From Onchocerca volvulus (lineage: Eukaryota > Nematoda > Chromadorea > Rhabditida > Onchocercidae): a stretch of 64,000 nucleotides of DNA. A program made the translations under genes and the position numbers. The notes beneath the pieces are model-generated. The model saw only the letters and a list, made by a program, of their open reading frames with translations. It made no database searches and was not told the origin of the DNA. Location: assembly GCA_000499405.2 (NCBI GenBank), contig HG738139.1:8456616-8520615 (forward strand), in the 5' to 3' direction. Each line of letters opens with the position of its first letter. The first letter of the stretch is position 1. Positions 31,957 to 43,330 of the stretch are shown here, piece by piece.

Positions 31957-34428
31957 TCAATGTTTCCTTCGCAATCTAACCTTCGTTTCCTGCTCAGTTT
32001 CTCGCTGCAAGAAAAAACAAAGTGTGAGAAGTAATGGTCCGTCACTTGAACAAAATCAAAAAGCTCGAAGCGACAGAAGGAAGATAATGGTCAGAGGAAA
32101 ACAGAGTGGGAATGGGACAAATCGGCAGTATTCCGAAATGTCCCATCGGCAAAAACACGATGAATGATGTGAGAACGACAACACACTGACACACTGCGAT
32201 GATAACTTTGATGGTATATTGAAGTGATTGCAGTTGAGAAGTGCAAAGCAGAGCGAAGAGGAGAGGAAGAGAGATGACATGCACATGCCCATGCACATGC
32301 ACATGCACTTTGGAAGATGACAATCCATCCCATCTTAAAACTTGCAAATGAAGCGCTTTTTGTCGTCTTTCCTTCCCATTCCTTTGCTTCCATTCAAACA
32401 TTATTACAATGTGTTAGTGGGCGTTGTAATGAATAAACTGAGAGTCCATCGGATAAGAAGTTGAAAGCCAACCACATTAAATGGGAAAATGAAAAAACAA
32501 ACAGAGAGAGAAGCAAGTTTTGTATACAAAAACGATTTTGTTTACACTGTTTACAGGAAGATGTGATGGGGAAAAGGGTTGTGTACGGGGACAGGAGCAG
32601 TTAAAGACACCATGACACTTCGGCTTCAGCGACTTTAGATCTATTCGGTAATTTATTCAGTCAAACTTCGAGAAGAAAATAGTAATATGAATGGAGAAAT
32701 TCTATCCATGATCCAAGAAATTGATAACAGCATTCATAATCTGAACGAAATTCATAAGCTATTTTCATTTTCCCGTTTATCACGTCATTAAGATTTAATT
32801 CAGATGCTTTCTCAGAATTGCTGTCTCGCTGATTTATTACTTGCTAATTATCTAATTCAACAAATTGAAACATTTCATTCGGCAATCGCGTTTTTGAATA
32901 ACCATAAAAAACTGGCTTCTACCGATCATCCAACTTACCAAGAAATAAGTATTATTAGAATTAGTCGTGCGAGTATGAATGCTGCATAACATACATGTCT
33001 TATCTACTGATTTTCAAGAAAGAGCAAATAATATAGATCATTTCACCTATGTCAATCATGTCATTCATTTAAAAAAAAAAATAGTCTTTATATTTACACA
33101 AAAAAAAAAATTGAACATATCCAAAGAACTTGTTTTACCTTCCTCTTAGATAAAGAAATTTGACTGGTAGCCTTACTCCAATTTCCACAAGTCTCAGGAA
33201 CAGAAACATAATCAGTTCCTAACTTTTCTCTTTTTAAGTCTTTAACTGTTCCACAATTAAAGATCAGAACTTTTGATGATTCTGATAAGCTTTCTGCCTG
33301 TGTTTACCAATTTGGTCATTTGTCCAATATAATCCAAACATTAGCGGATGAAAATATCAAACTAATCAATAATGTATAATGAATATCACCCCATCAATTT
33401 AACATCTTGATGATGTTGACAAGAATCTCAAATGACAATTGTCGAAACGACATTTTCTGCCTTCTGATGATGGAAATTCCGAATAAAGAAAACACAACAG
33501 ATGCGATCGATAGAAAAACTCATTAAAATCGCAGTAAAAGTGTCGCCAAGAGACAAGAATAAAAGGACTGATCGGTGGAAAAAAAAGAAGCCAACTTCGT
33601 ATTCATGAATGGATGATTCTTCCCAATATCTAAAATATATTCCTAGCAAAAGCGATAAGTTGCATTAAAAGTGAGAAGGTATTATTTCTTACCTGAAAGC
33701 TGACAAATCAGAAGTACCCATTCACTCGAGAGGAGACGTCCTTCCTCTCTCCCATTCATTAGTGATCCTTAATGTTGACACTTCTTCGAATCTTCCCAGA
33801 TGTCATTAGAGTACTCACAATGAGTTGCAAATACTTAACTTTATTCATTATTGATATTATTTACACAGACCGATAGGATGAGATGATGGCAGGAAGAAGA
33901 GGGGAAAGTTTGCTCATTGTATCAATAATAAGTTTGCAAACTTAAGACTAAAAATCATGCCGGTAAATTCAAAACTGTGATTATAACAATTTATGCACCA
34001 AACGTATTACCGCGACCACTCGGTATGCGAAATATCGAGTATAATATTTCAGATCTTCGTCGCTCTTCAAAAGTCACTGATCTCCTCTCCGTGTCGTCAG
34101 TGGATGGGATGGGACATTAACATGCGTAATAAAAAAATCACTAAGGAGACTACAAATTTTGGATTAATATCAAATTAATGAATATTAGAAAATATTTTCT
34201 ATCTCAACTCCACAAATAATTAATTCAGAGTATGATAACCAAATTTAAAAACATTAAAACGAATGAATTTCAAGAATATACCGTATATTAAACTGATGAT
34301 GTATCAAAAAAATTACGTCTGTTTATGAAAATTCTTTGAAATAAACAACATTCTTGCTACATTAGATCAATACCTTTTTCACGCATCGCTCTGCTCCTTT
34401 CTCTTTGAAGTAACAACAAGTCTTCGAT
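31957..34428 (-). CDS. Hidden small multi-exon gene, unknown function
   Basis: No long ORF marks this gene; it appears when short exons are joined. Minus-strand exons are 34374-34428, 33693-33767, 33139-33293 and 31957-32004, with acceptor/donor pairs and phases that all agree. The three downstream exons alone, starting from the ATG at 33759, give 89 residues; the upstream exon adds an acidic/basic helix (LLLLQRERSRAMREK). Visible parts are an SSEWVLLICQL stretch, a VLIFNCGTVKD segment, VPETCGNWSKATS, and a strongly basic end (SLSKRKRETEQ, VRLRRKH) just before TGA. The exon 33139-33293 reads clearly coding, and the other two minus-strand frames are poor. No family is recognised. The basic C-terminus could be a nuclear localisation signal. 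More 5' exons may exist beyond 34428. The exon at 34374 is the weakest, as its acceptor is TTTCGAG. Confidence 0.5.
32276..32308. repeat. ATGCAC short tandem repeat
   Basis: GACATGCACATGCCCATGCACATGCACATGCAC-type hexamer repeat of about five units. It lies in the last intron of the hidden small gene within a purine-rich stretch that keeps three minus-strand frames open. Confidence 0.7.
32687..32989 (+). pseudogene. Coding-like frame split by one in-frame TAA
   Basis: From the ATG at 32687, one plus-strand frame runs 34 codons (MNGEILSMIQEID, IHNLNEIHKLF), meets a TAA at 32789-32791, and continues in the same frame for 66 more codons (LADLLLANYLIQQ, FHSAIAFLNNHKK) to a TAA at 32989. Both halves look like amphipathic helices with plausible coding composition. 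The distance between them leaves only about 20-30 bases for an intron, too short for a nematode. Alternatives are a pseudogene with one nonsense mutation, a real short gene starting at the second ATG (32804) right after an ATTCAG acceptor, or chance. It lies in an intron of the minus-strand gene. Confidence 0.3.
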
Positions 34429-36755
34429 CTCGAAATTGAAAGCCAGAAAAGCACTAGCATAAGATCAATAAACAGCTCTAAATGAAAATTCCAAATAATC
34501 AACTCCAAATGAAGACTGCTTTGTTAGAAAATTACCTTTCTCTACCTGAATAAATAAATTTCGAAATACCACACATCATATGTCGTACTCAAATTCTTTC
34601 AAATAAACGACTCAAAAATCTCATGGTTATCACTGGTAAAGAGATATTATAGCAATAGAGAGTTGAGAAATATTATTGAAATGGATGAGATTCTGCGACC
34701 TGTTGGAAACCTGAAAGGAATACAGTAGAATATAAACATGCTCTTACATGTGGATGGATGTGGTGAGTTGTGTGAAAGAGGGAAACAATCGACGGAGTAA
34801 ATCCTTTCATCGTTAATGGGACTCGATGAATAAGCAAATGGGATTGAGGGTGCGTGATGATGACAGTGGATGATGATGACGATGATGACGATGATGACGA
34901 TGATGATGATGATGATGATGATGGGGTTGTGACCTCGGTTGCACGTTGTTCTATCCACAAATCATATGTATAGATGCTGATTTTGAAATTCGATAATATA
35001 TCTAGCTGTGTTGAGGAGAAAGAAGTCTGAGAGCAGAGCTGAAATGAAGGAGAAACTTCAGTCCGACTCTTCGAACTCAATCAAAATATATCCTCCAGAC
35101 ATTGAATGAAAGGACCATGTATGGATATATGATGACATTCCGTGATATGTAGCAGCTTGTCCCCTCCTATAACTTTCACTTGTTATTGTTCGTAATCGGA
35201 GATAAGGAATATGACAGATTTCTTGTAAAGAAATCATTTCTTATACCAAAAGAAAAGAAATGTTCTGTTGTTGAGAGATTTTTCGAATGGATGAATTTAT
35301 GATGAGATTTATTTCCTTGTTACTTAATTAATGATTTTTTTACGAAAAAGAAAATCCAGCATAAAGATCTAAAATTGGATAAAATCCGAATTATTAAATG
35401 ACAGGAACTTTTCATTGTCGCATCCTGAATTATTGAGAAGTCTTTCTAACAATGCAAAAATGGGGAATGAAAATGATTCGAATTTCTATGCGGACCCGTG
35501 CATATGTATGTGTTTGTGTTTGTGCATCTGTGATCGAAAGTATGTATGACTGAATATGGAAGGTAGGGAAAGTAATTAATCAAAAATTTGAAAAGTCCAA
35601 GGTCAAAGGATACAACGTGAATGAAAGGAGTATGATCGAACAGAAAAAAGACATCGCGATGTTACCATGATGAGCATTGGGAGAGAAAAGAAGGAAATTA
35701 ATGGATATAAGTGAAATCACTCAAAGAAATGAAAAGAAAAAAAGAACTGATGGATGTCATTGTCACCCTTTACCCATTTCACATCTTCACTAAAGCAGGT
35801 ACTCAAACGGTAAGGTAAAAACTAAATATAACTTGGCAATTTATATTTCTTCAGAATTCAATCAAAATATTACCTCTAGCAATAGACAATTGCTAGAAGA
35901 TTCGTCACAATATTTAAATTTATTTTGAGCAAAGAAATCAAAATGCTCAAATAAAAGTTTTCAAAGAATTGATACCAAAAGCAATGGTACTTGCACTGCT
36001 CACTTCTTGAGTTCATCGTATCGCATATCATCTTTGTAACAAAGTTCCAATGGTAAGATGATTGAGTGATTGAAAGAATAACAGAAAAAATAGGATGAAA
36101 ACTGAGAAAATACACGAAAATACTAATTGCAGGAATAAGTTTTTCCCACCATTTGCCACCGATAGCTTTTATATTGCTATCTGCATGCTTCACGTATCAA
36201 GCAATCCAGGAAAAGAATAACAGCCAGATTCGTCTAAATCTCTACTTTTTATTCACAATTGGGAAAATGTACAAGATTGTGAATTGGCAAATATTCTATA
36301 ATGTATAGTTTCTTCGCTAAACAGAAAGCATCTTTAAAATAATAAAAATGCAGAAGAAACTTTAATTTCTTTGTTCCGGAAGTTTATGATAAATCCATAA
36401 GTATATTAATGTAATCGAGTCATGAAGAACTATGAAATCAACAAGGTAATAATGATTTTGAAGACAATCTGATAAATAGCTGAGTATCACTAGTGGAAGG
36501 ACCGGTTGTGAATCTTTTTTCCCACGTTCAAATAGTACTTCCACTTTTTGGATTTTGTAGTGCACACAAATCAAAATTCGGCCTGCTATCTAAATGTTTC
36601 AAAAGAATTATGATTCACAAGAGTGTAGGAAAAAAAAAACTGCCTTGTAAGATGATCTTTGGGACTGCATGAATTAAATTATGCACCAAAATTATGTATC
36701 TGAAAACTGAAATATTTTCGGAATATAGATATGACGAATAAATTAAAAATCTTTG
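34429..36755. other. Intergenic region upstream of the hidden gene
   Basis: About 2.3 kb with no supported exon. It contains the GAT microsatellite and likely regulatory sequence for the minus-strand gene. An ORF at 36362-36574 (-) has no recognisable domain and no good splice partner. Confidence 0.4.
34868..34923. repeat. GATGAC/GAT microsatellite
   Basis: A run of GATGATGAC units that passes into pure GAT triplets, about 56 bases. On the minus strand it reads as poly-Ser or poly-Ile in two of the frames, which makes two long but spurious ORFs between 34647 and 35080. Confidence 0.9.
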
Positions 36756-37341
36756 TGTTATAGAAATATCTTTGTATAAGCAAATTTTTGACATTTTCAT
36801 TATAATTAACGTACTGTAAATCATGTTGTGCATGATATGGAGTAAACAACTTTCTTTGCGCTACACTAACATGTTATAAATTATTTCTCTTTGCGCTATA
36901 AGTTAATATGTTGTAAATTGTATTAGGGTTCACATGTAATAACAACTTCACCATAAAAAGGGTTTTTATTTGAAGGGACTTTTCATTTATTCATTTCAAC
37001 CTTTGCTCTGATCGATCAGGGCATTCAATCTTGTGCTCTGATCGATCCGGGCATTCAATCCTTTGCTCTGATCGGTCGGAGAATTCAATTTTTTGCTTTG
37101 ATCGGTATTCAAAAAGCGCTCTTTCCAAATCACACGAAATTCTATCGATTCCATAAACCGCAGATAACTTCCCTTTTATCAAAAAAGTTCAAATTATTGA
37201 TTACACTATTCATCAACTCATTGTGTATCATAGCTGAAGCAAATAAAATTTGTCATATCAAGGACCTCATTATACACCAAAATCATCTGTACCATTTTCC
37301 AATCCTCAACAAACAACTTTTCAAAAATTATTTTTACGACA
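36756..37341 (+). repeat. Left LTR of the BEL/Pao-type remnant
   Basis: About 586 bases. It matches the right LTR along its length, with many substitutions. It contains four 30-base units beginning GCTCTGATCG at 37005, 37035, 37065 and 37095. The right LTR has only two. The shared words AAACCGCAGATAA and CATATCAAGGAC confirm the relationship. Confidence 0.82.
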
Positions 37342-39187
37342 AAATGGTGTCACGAACCGGAACAATGTCTGCTAACTTAATAATAAATGTTGCACCGACA
37401 AGGGAGGAGTTGAAACAACTCATCGAGAAAGTCAAAGGTTTGGATGAAAGCCTTTAGATCAGCAATTACCAGAAGAATTGCGTCAACAATATAAGGCCAA
37501 GAGAAGGATCGTCAAACAAAACCAATCTACTTGAACTATACATCGGCAGTCTCGAATCAGTTAATAAAAATTTGTTTGGATTTCATACACAGAATTGCAA
37601 CCCCACAAAGGAAGAGACAAACAATTTGCGTCCATCGTCAACGAGATAGGTGTTTTAAAATTAATAAATGACAAAAAAAAACTTACAATATATACAAAGA
37701 TTCTCAATACATTAATATCTACTATCACTCTCAATATGTATAAGGAGGACTTCAAGGTATCACTTCAACGGCTAAGTCAAAGCAATATAACTGAAGAAGT
37801 AACACGACAAAAAGAGTCATTCCAAGTGGCGATCAGGCAATAGTGAGTTTGCCGCAACTACCACCGTCAACTTTTAGTGTGATCTCAAACTATGGAAAAA
37901 ATTCTGGAGCAGCGTTGATGCTGCAGTGCATTTCCAACAAATACAGATATTCAGAAATTGAATTATCTGATCTTCTATCTCAAAGAGAATGTATTATAAG
38001 CTGTCAGAAGCTATGATATAGCTCCCGAGAACGACGACATTGTACGATTAATCATAGTCAGCACATGGAAAGCCATTTAAAGAATTATATTCCATCAAGA
38101 GAAATGATAGAGAATGGAAAATAACAGCCGAAGCAATCGAAAAAGTGCTTCGACAGTTAGAAGTTATAGGTGATAACTTAGAACATCCTAGCAACGAAAC
38201 AACCATAAGAAGTAGACTGCCTTTGCTGAGTTGGATATTGGACACAGTAAACCAAAAAAAGAACAATAATCATGGTCAGTCACTAAGCTCCGACAATTCT
38301 TGACAAGACTATTCAAGAGAAATGAGAGGTGGCTAGAAGCCAAATCACTAGTAATGAGAAGGAAAGGAGCTTAACCAGTCAAGAACAACACATAATACTA
38401 GAGGAGAAACATTCCCTTAGCTGCAATCAAGCAGCCCAACTCAAATGGTCTAAAATCGACTATAACTCCAAAGAAAATCATAATTGGAAGCACAAACCAG
38501 AAAGAGCTTGTGCCTTCTGTAGCAAGCAACCCTGGGATGACGAATGGCAAAGTTTATCCCTCTCTCAGACAATGAATGGAACATCTAAAAGAAAATGATG
38601 CCTGCCCTGACTGTCTTCAACCAAAACATAAGATAACAGAAATCAGTAGATGGAAACATTCGTGTTACCATTGTAAAGGTCTTCATAATAGTGCATTATG
38701 TTACACCAAATACAAGAAAGGCGTACAAGATGCTGGACAAATTGAAAAAAAGTTGGATGTAACAACCATATCAAAAGAAAGGATCAAAAAAGTAAGGAAG
38801 TCTTACTTCTACACAAAGAAATCAAAATGGTCAATTCAAAAATACCAGAAATCCGAGAATACCTAGCATTATTCGATGTCAGTTCGCAATTATCTTTTAT
38901 TTTCAAGAATCTCGCTAATCGATTTAACCTACAAGGCACCCATGAAGAATTGCATATTGTCTCATTTGGTAACAAATTACCAAAACCATCTCTTACAAGC
39001 AAAGCAAAAATTGAAGCAAGAAATGGGAGAAAGAAAGTTATAAGATTGAGACCAATCTGATAGATTACTTGACAAACAAATTACGAGTAGTTAACTTAAA
39101 TAACTATGATCTATCCTCAAAGATGGATCAAGACCAATTGAATGGTCTAAAGAATAGTTGGAAGCAGCCTGATATAGTTATCGGGGC

Positions 39188-39710
39188 TGACATTATAGGA
39201 ATATTTTTGTATAAGCAAATTTTTGACTTTTTTGCTATTATTAATTGTAAATTTTGTTGTGCTATGATGATATGGAGTAAACAACTCTGTTTGCGCCATG
39301 TTGCAAACTATTTTTCTTTGCGCTATAAGATAATATGTTGTAAATTGTATTAAGGTTTACGCAGCAAACAACTTCACCCATAAAACTGTTCTTGGCTGAA
39401 GGAACTTTTTATTCATTCATTCAATCCTTTGCTCTGTAAATCAGGGCATTCAGTCCTTTGCTTTGATCGATATTCGATAGACGGCGCCTTCCAAGCCCTA
39501 TCAAATTCTATCAATTCCCATAAACCGCAGATAAATTCCCTTCTATCAGAAGTAGTCCTAATTATCGATTTACTACCGATATTCATTAACTCATTGTGCA
39601 CCATAGCTGGGACAAATAAAATTCGTCATATCAAGGACTTCATTACACAACAATATCATCTGACCATTTTCCGATCCCCTACAACCTTTCACAAATTATT
39701 TTTCAGGACA
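39188..39710 (+). repeat. Right LTR of the BEL/Pao-type remnant
   Basis: About 523 bases, collinear with the left LTR from TTATAGGAATATTTTTG to CAGGACA. It carries two instead of four of the internal 30-base units (near 39430 and 39457), which explains most of the length difference. Confidence 0.82.
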
Positions 39711-40969
39711 CTATGCATCTAAATAAAAAAGGAATGAAATTTTAAATGCATCAGCTTGACTGAAATCATCCGATATCGGTAATTTGTGATGACAATATTC
39801 AGTGATACAACTTTACATGCTGTGGAAAAATTACATAATCTTTTTTGCAGATGTCATACTGATCGCTAGCAGCTGATATGTAGGGGAATCAAATTATTGA
39901 TAGAAAAACATAGCGGCATGTCATCAACGAAAATATTTTATTAGCCATTTGATGACACTAAAACCATGATGGCGAATAGTAATTTTTAACTAAATAAGGG
40001 GAAGAGTTAACTCTGTTGATATTGTTCATGCAGGCTTGAAAATCGAGGCATGATTTCGAAAATGCAGTCTCATTCAAACGTATTAAAAAACTTTGCAATA
40101 TATTAGCGAAAAAAATGAAATGATTTTCAGGCCAAAAAAGGTTCCCACGACAATTGATCCTTGGGACAGTCGTTTATGGTTTAGCAGTACTCTTTAAGCA
40201 ACAGCCGCTGCGATCATCGATGCATTTGAGATGCGTTAAGGCATCGATCAATTCCTTCCTTTTTCTTAAATGGTTTGAATTTGTATGTGAAAGATAAATA
40301 CATACATAAGTGTTGTGGATAACAAAGAAATTCATCTGAAAGTATGGCTGCACAACTGAGAGTGAAACGGAAGGAAGGAGCACGATCGATGCGAAAATAA
40401 AAAGTCTCGAGCCACTTGGACAAACTTTGACTCAAAAGCACTTATGATTCCATTGTGTAGGCTGAAAGCCTTCAGAGCAATAACCGTTCGCTCTGTCCTT
40501 AAATATTTTCATCTCACTTCTCTTTAAAAGTGCCAAGAGCAAAAAATTGACGTCTTTCGGAAAGAATTTCCGAATAATTGTGTCTTTGACAACATTTAAA
40601 TTGAAAATATATAGCAGGTTTAAATTTAATGTAAGGATAGATGAAACATAGACACTGTCTACTCCATATTTTGGCAGCCCGATTAATAGGTTATTCTCTC
40701 CTGTCAATAAGTCTTCATCCATACCGAAGATTATTTACTGAACAAGTGACATGTACAGATCGATTGAAGGGACTTGATCAATCAGTCAACTATCATCTAT
40801 TTAGATTTTTGTTAGTTACTGTGGTATTAAATTGTTTTTCATTTGACGAAAGTCAAATTCTCGCCGAAACGAAATCAGACTCATAAAAAATGGAAATATG
40901 GGCATAAAAATGCATAATTTTAATTTCTTTTCCAGAAACGAAATGTAGTGATAATGTGCTCTAATTCAG

Positions 40970-41149
40970 GGAGATATTAATAGAGCATTCAAAAATCAAA
41001 ATTTCAATACAGCCCTTAGAGATATCGATTAATAATTACAAGTCATACCGTACTTCAACAGAAATTTTATTAGGCAAATGATAGTTGCATATGAGCAGTT
41101 ATACCAAGAGAAAATCGAGCTAAAGGAGGTCGGCCAAGAAGAAAATTAA
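40970..41149 (+). pseudogene. Decayed coding fragment with two adjacent in-frame stops
   Basis: After an AATTCAG acceptor at 40969, one frame reads GDINRAFKNQNF and on to DID, meets TAA TAA at 41030-41035, then continues in the same frame as LQVIPYFNRNFI, YEQLYQEKIELKEV and ends at 41149. Both halves look coding. The double stop rules out a working exon unless an unseen intron removes it, so a pseudogene is likeliest. Parent gene unknown. Confidence 0.35.
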
Positions 41150-41421
41150 GCGAAAGGAGAACGAACTGCTAGTACGTAAGTCCGGAAATAAAGAATTATA
41201 GTTCATTCTTATATATTGGCCATAACTGAGATCAAAATGGCAAAAAGGAGTATAATAGAATGAACGGATATGGACTAATCTATAAACTATTTATCCCCAT
41301 ATTCTAAAAGATACCTCTCACAAATACAGACAACGTCTTCTTAATAAGTGTTACTGATATAAAAAAGATGAAAGATCGATTTAAATAAGAGATCTTTTCC
41401 TTCACTTTTTAGTCTGTTTAC

Positions 41422-41758
41422 CTTATCAGTTACAGCAATTGTAGGTGATAGTTTTATTAAAGACATTCTTTTTGCGAGTTCTAACATATTCTTACTGAAG
41501 CCAAATCCAAATAATAAACTTCGTTCAACAAAAAAGCTAGAGATTTCGTTATCGTTAAAGATCAACCTCAAGTTATGTTCCAGTAATTGACCATGGAAAA
41601 ACATTAGTACAGTTTGAAAATCGCTAGTTGATTGTTGATCGCTTGAATTGATTGACATTTTTAAAATTGAGCGAATTAATAAAGATAATGAGAAATGTTC
41701 GAGGAGAAAATTTTGAAACAAAAGCAATTCGTTAGAGATGCCCATTTCGGCACTTTCG
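41422..41758 (-). CDS. Orphan coding-like exon, unknown
   Basis: A 112-codon open stretch on the minus strand ending at a GTAAAC donor (41421-41416) in phase 0, preceded by a TTACAAAG acceptor (41759-41766). It includes an in-frame ATG at 41745. The protein is mixed helical (FQNFLLEHFSLSLL, FFHGQLLEHNLRLIF, LELAKRMSLIKL) and looks coding. No family is recognised and no partner exon was found, so this may be one exon of a gene with long introns, or chance. Confidence 0.3.
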
Positions 41759-41855
41759 CTTTGTAACAGAAGAGAATTCCCAAAACTGCGTAGTTACAAC
41801 TTCAAGAGATGATAAAGATGAGTGTGCTATGCTTTTGAAAGGCTTACTCCTGAAT

Positions 41856-42053
41856 AGCCATGAGAATTAGCATCAAGCAATAGGTAAAATAAATGATAAA
41901 GAAGGACATAGATCGGCAGAAAGGTTACAGGAAAGAACAGTGGATCATATAACGAAATAATGACTCATATACAAGTTATATGACAGTACTCTTTCCTGTA
42001 ACTTTGCTCTTTATCATTCATTCTATCTGTTGCTTGATACTATTCTCATAGCT
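41856..42053. mobile_element. Foldback element or MITE with long imperfect inverted repeats
   Basis: The left arm, AGCCATGAGAATTAGCATCAAGCAA onward, is the imperfect reverse complement of the right arm ending TTGCTTGATACTATTCTCATAGCT. Arms are about 90 bases with mismatches and small gaps. Strongly paired inner parts are GTTACAGGAAAGA (41925-41937) with TCTTTCCTGTAAC (41991-42003), and ATCATATAAC with GTTATATGA. Similarity stops outside 41856 and 42053. No coding sequence lies inside. A MITE is most likely; a long-hairpin RNA is the alternative. Confidence 0.7.
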
Positions 42054-42265
42054 TATCATTCCATACTAATCACTACTGCATTCAACGGAATGGTCACAAG
42101 TATGCTATGATACGATATTTTATTTTTAACAAGGGGAATACATCTCACCACTTCTACTTCGACAAGACTAAAAAGAAGTAAAAATATTAGTGGACGTATC
42201 GGCGATTGGATTTATTTACAAAGGAAAGTTATGAAAACGACTTTGGATTCAAATTATTCATTTTC

Positions 42266-42380
42266 TTATTTTTCCCATTCATCTTCAGTACCAAAGTTCG
42301 TGATTCCGTTCGAGCCAGTATCTGTCTCATTCTTGGCTATAGTTGATTGCCCATTTTTTCGGTTGCTTGAAATGAATCTG
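42266..42380 (-). CDS. Orphan terminal exon, unknown
   Basis: After a TTTTAATAG acceptor (42381-42389 on the minus strand), a hydrophilic frame of 37 codons runs to a TAA at 42266. It contains ISSNRKNGQST, AKNETDTGSNG and ends FGTEDEWEK, which resembles the polar tail of a real protein rather than random AT-rich sequence. The exon begins one base into a codon boundary (phase 2). No upstream partner was found. Confidence 0.35.
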
Positions 42381-43330
42381 CTATTAAAATGTTTCATTAT
42401 TTTTATGCCTACTGTCTGCCTGAATTATATTGACACGAGAATTAGAAATTCCAAACAAAGGACTTCATTAATTATAATTAGAACAAAAATCTTAATTATG
42501 GAATAAGGACCTTCAATTTCTTATATGTTGTTTGTTCATCTAATGAAGAAATTTACGAAGGAATCAAGCCGAGTTTTTACATCTGCGTCAAATAGCATTT
42601 AGAAGGACCACGTCTTCAAGATTATTTTGCTGCCACAAAACCACTTGAATGATTAAGAATAATCTTTCGAAGAGCTAATTTCAACACCAATCAACACTTA
42701 TCAGATAAGTTTAATTCATCGATTTCCCAACGAATTTTTAGAAGACCTAGTTAAGACTAATAGAAAATCTGGAAAACATTATTCTGTCAATCACATTGCG
42801 ATCACAATAATATTGCTCAGCATTATCACTGATTCCTATTACCGACCTTCCAATGCAACATCATGAAAGTTTAAACATTTTTCCAACTTGTCATTCTTTG
42901 ATGACTTAGAAGATGGAAATACTCAGCAATTAAATCTTTGATAAAGTGAATACTTAAATAAAGAACATAGCTTAGAACAAGACGGATGTAACATCTTCTG
43001 TTTTCATGCTTTTTTTTTCACTAGTAGAAATAGTTGCTGATGAATACCAAAAATGATTGTGCAACTTTACAGTTTATGCAAAACATTAAATGAATATTTG
43101 AACTGAATAAATCTCAAAAAACCTATGCCTTCAAATCATATCTCCTCGAATTGTCTAATGATTTAATTTCAAATCCTTAATGAATGCTTTAGCTAGTTAT
43201 GAAATGGTAATAAGCCTAGTCACAGATTTAAAAAAAAAAGGAATAGGTTTTGTTCACCATTTCTATTTTTCAAATCTAATCTTTGAAATTGGAACTGCTC
43301 TAAATTTTCCGATCTTCCATTTATGAACAG

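Larger units (their letters stand above)
36756..39710 (+). mobile_element. Degenerate BEL/Pao-type LTR retrotransposon, gag/protease only
   Basis: Two related direct repeats flank a 1.85-kb interior. Both start near TTATAG(A/G)AATAT(C/T)TTTGTATAAGC and end in GACA. A TGG-containing stretch that could be a tRNA primer site begins about four bases after the left repeat (37345). The interior holds broken gag-like frames on the plus strand, then a zinc-knuckle-like segment (CYHCKGLHNSALCY near 38670), then a protease-like segment (LFDVSSQLSFI near 38870) and PDIVIGADII (near 39170), the order found in BEL/Pao polyproteins. Reverse transcriptase, RNase H and integrase are absent, as there is no room for them. 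The 5 bases outside the ends are CTTTG and CTATG, a possible decayed target-site duplication. Stops and frame changes show that it is dead. Confidence 0.8.

Noticed and set aside
31595..31960. 121-codon minus-strand ORF
   Set aside because: Begins inside the terminal exon of the hidden gene in another frame and runs into its probable 3' UTR; composition is random-looking.
32042..32401. Three overlapping minus-strand ORFs of 90-119 codons
   Set aside because: All three frames are open at once because of the ATGCAC repeat and purine-rich sequence; translations are low-complexity.
34517..34560. Possible 10-base microexon GTAGAGAAAG on the minus strand between perfect splice signals
   Set aside because: In the phase needed to join the exon at 34428 it would introduce a TAG stop, so it is likely chance.
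34647..35080. Two minus-strand ORFs with poly-Ser and poly-Ile tracts
   Set aside because: Both are produced by the GATGAC/GAT microsatellite at 34868-34923.
40432..40886. Overlapping ORFs of 96 and 81 codons on opposite strands
   Set aside because: They are antisense to each other, neither has a domain or splice partner, and I could not choose between them.
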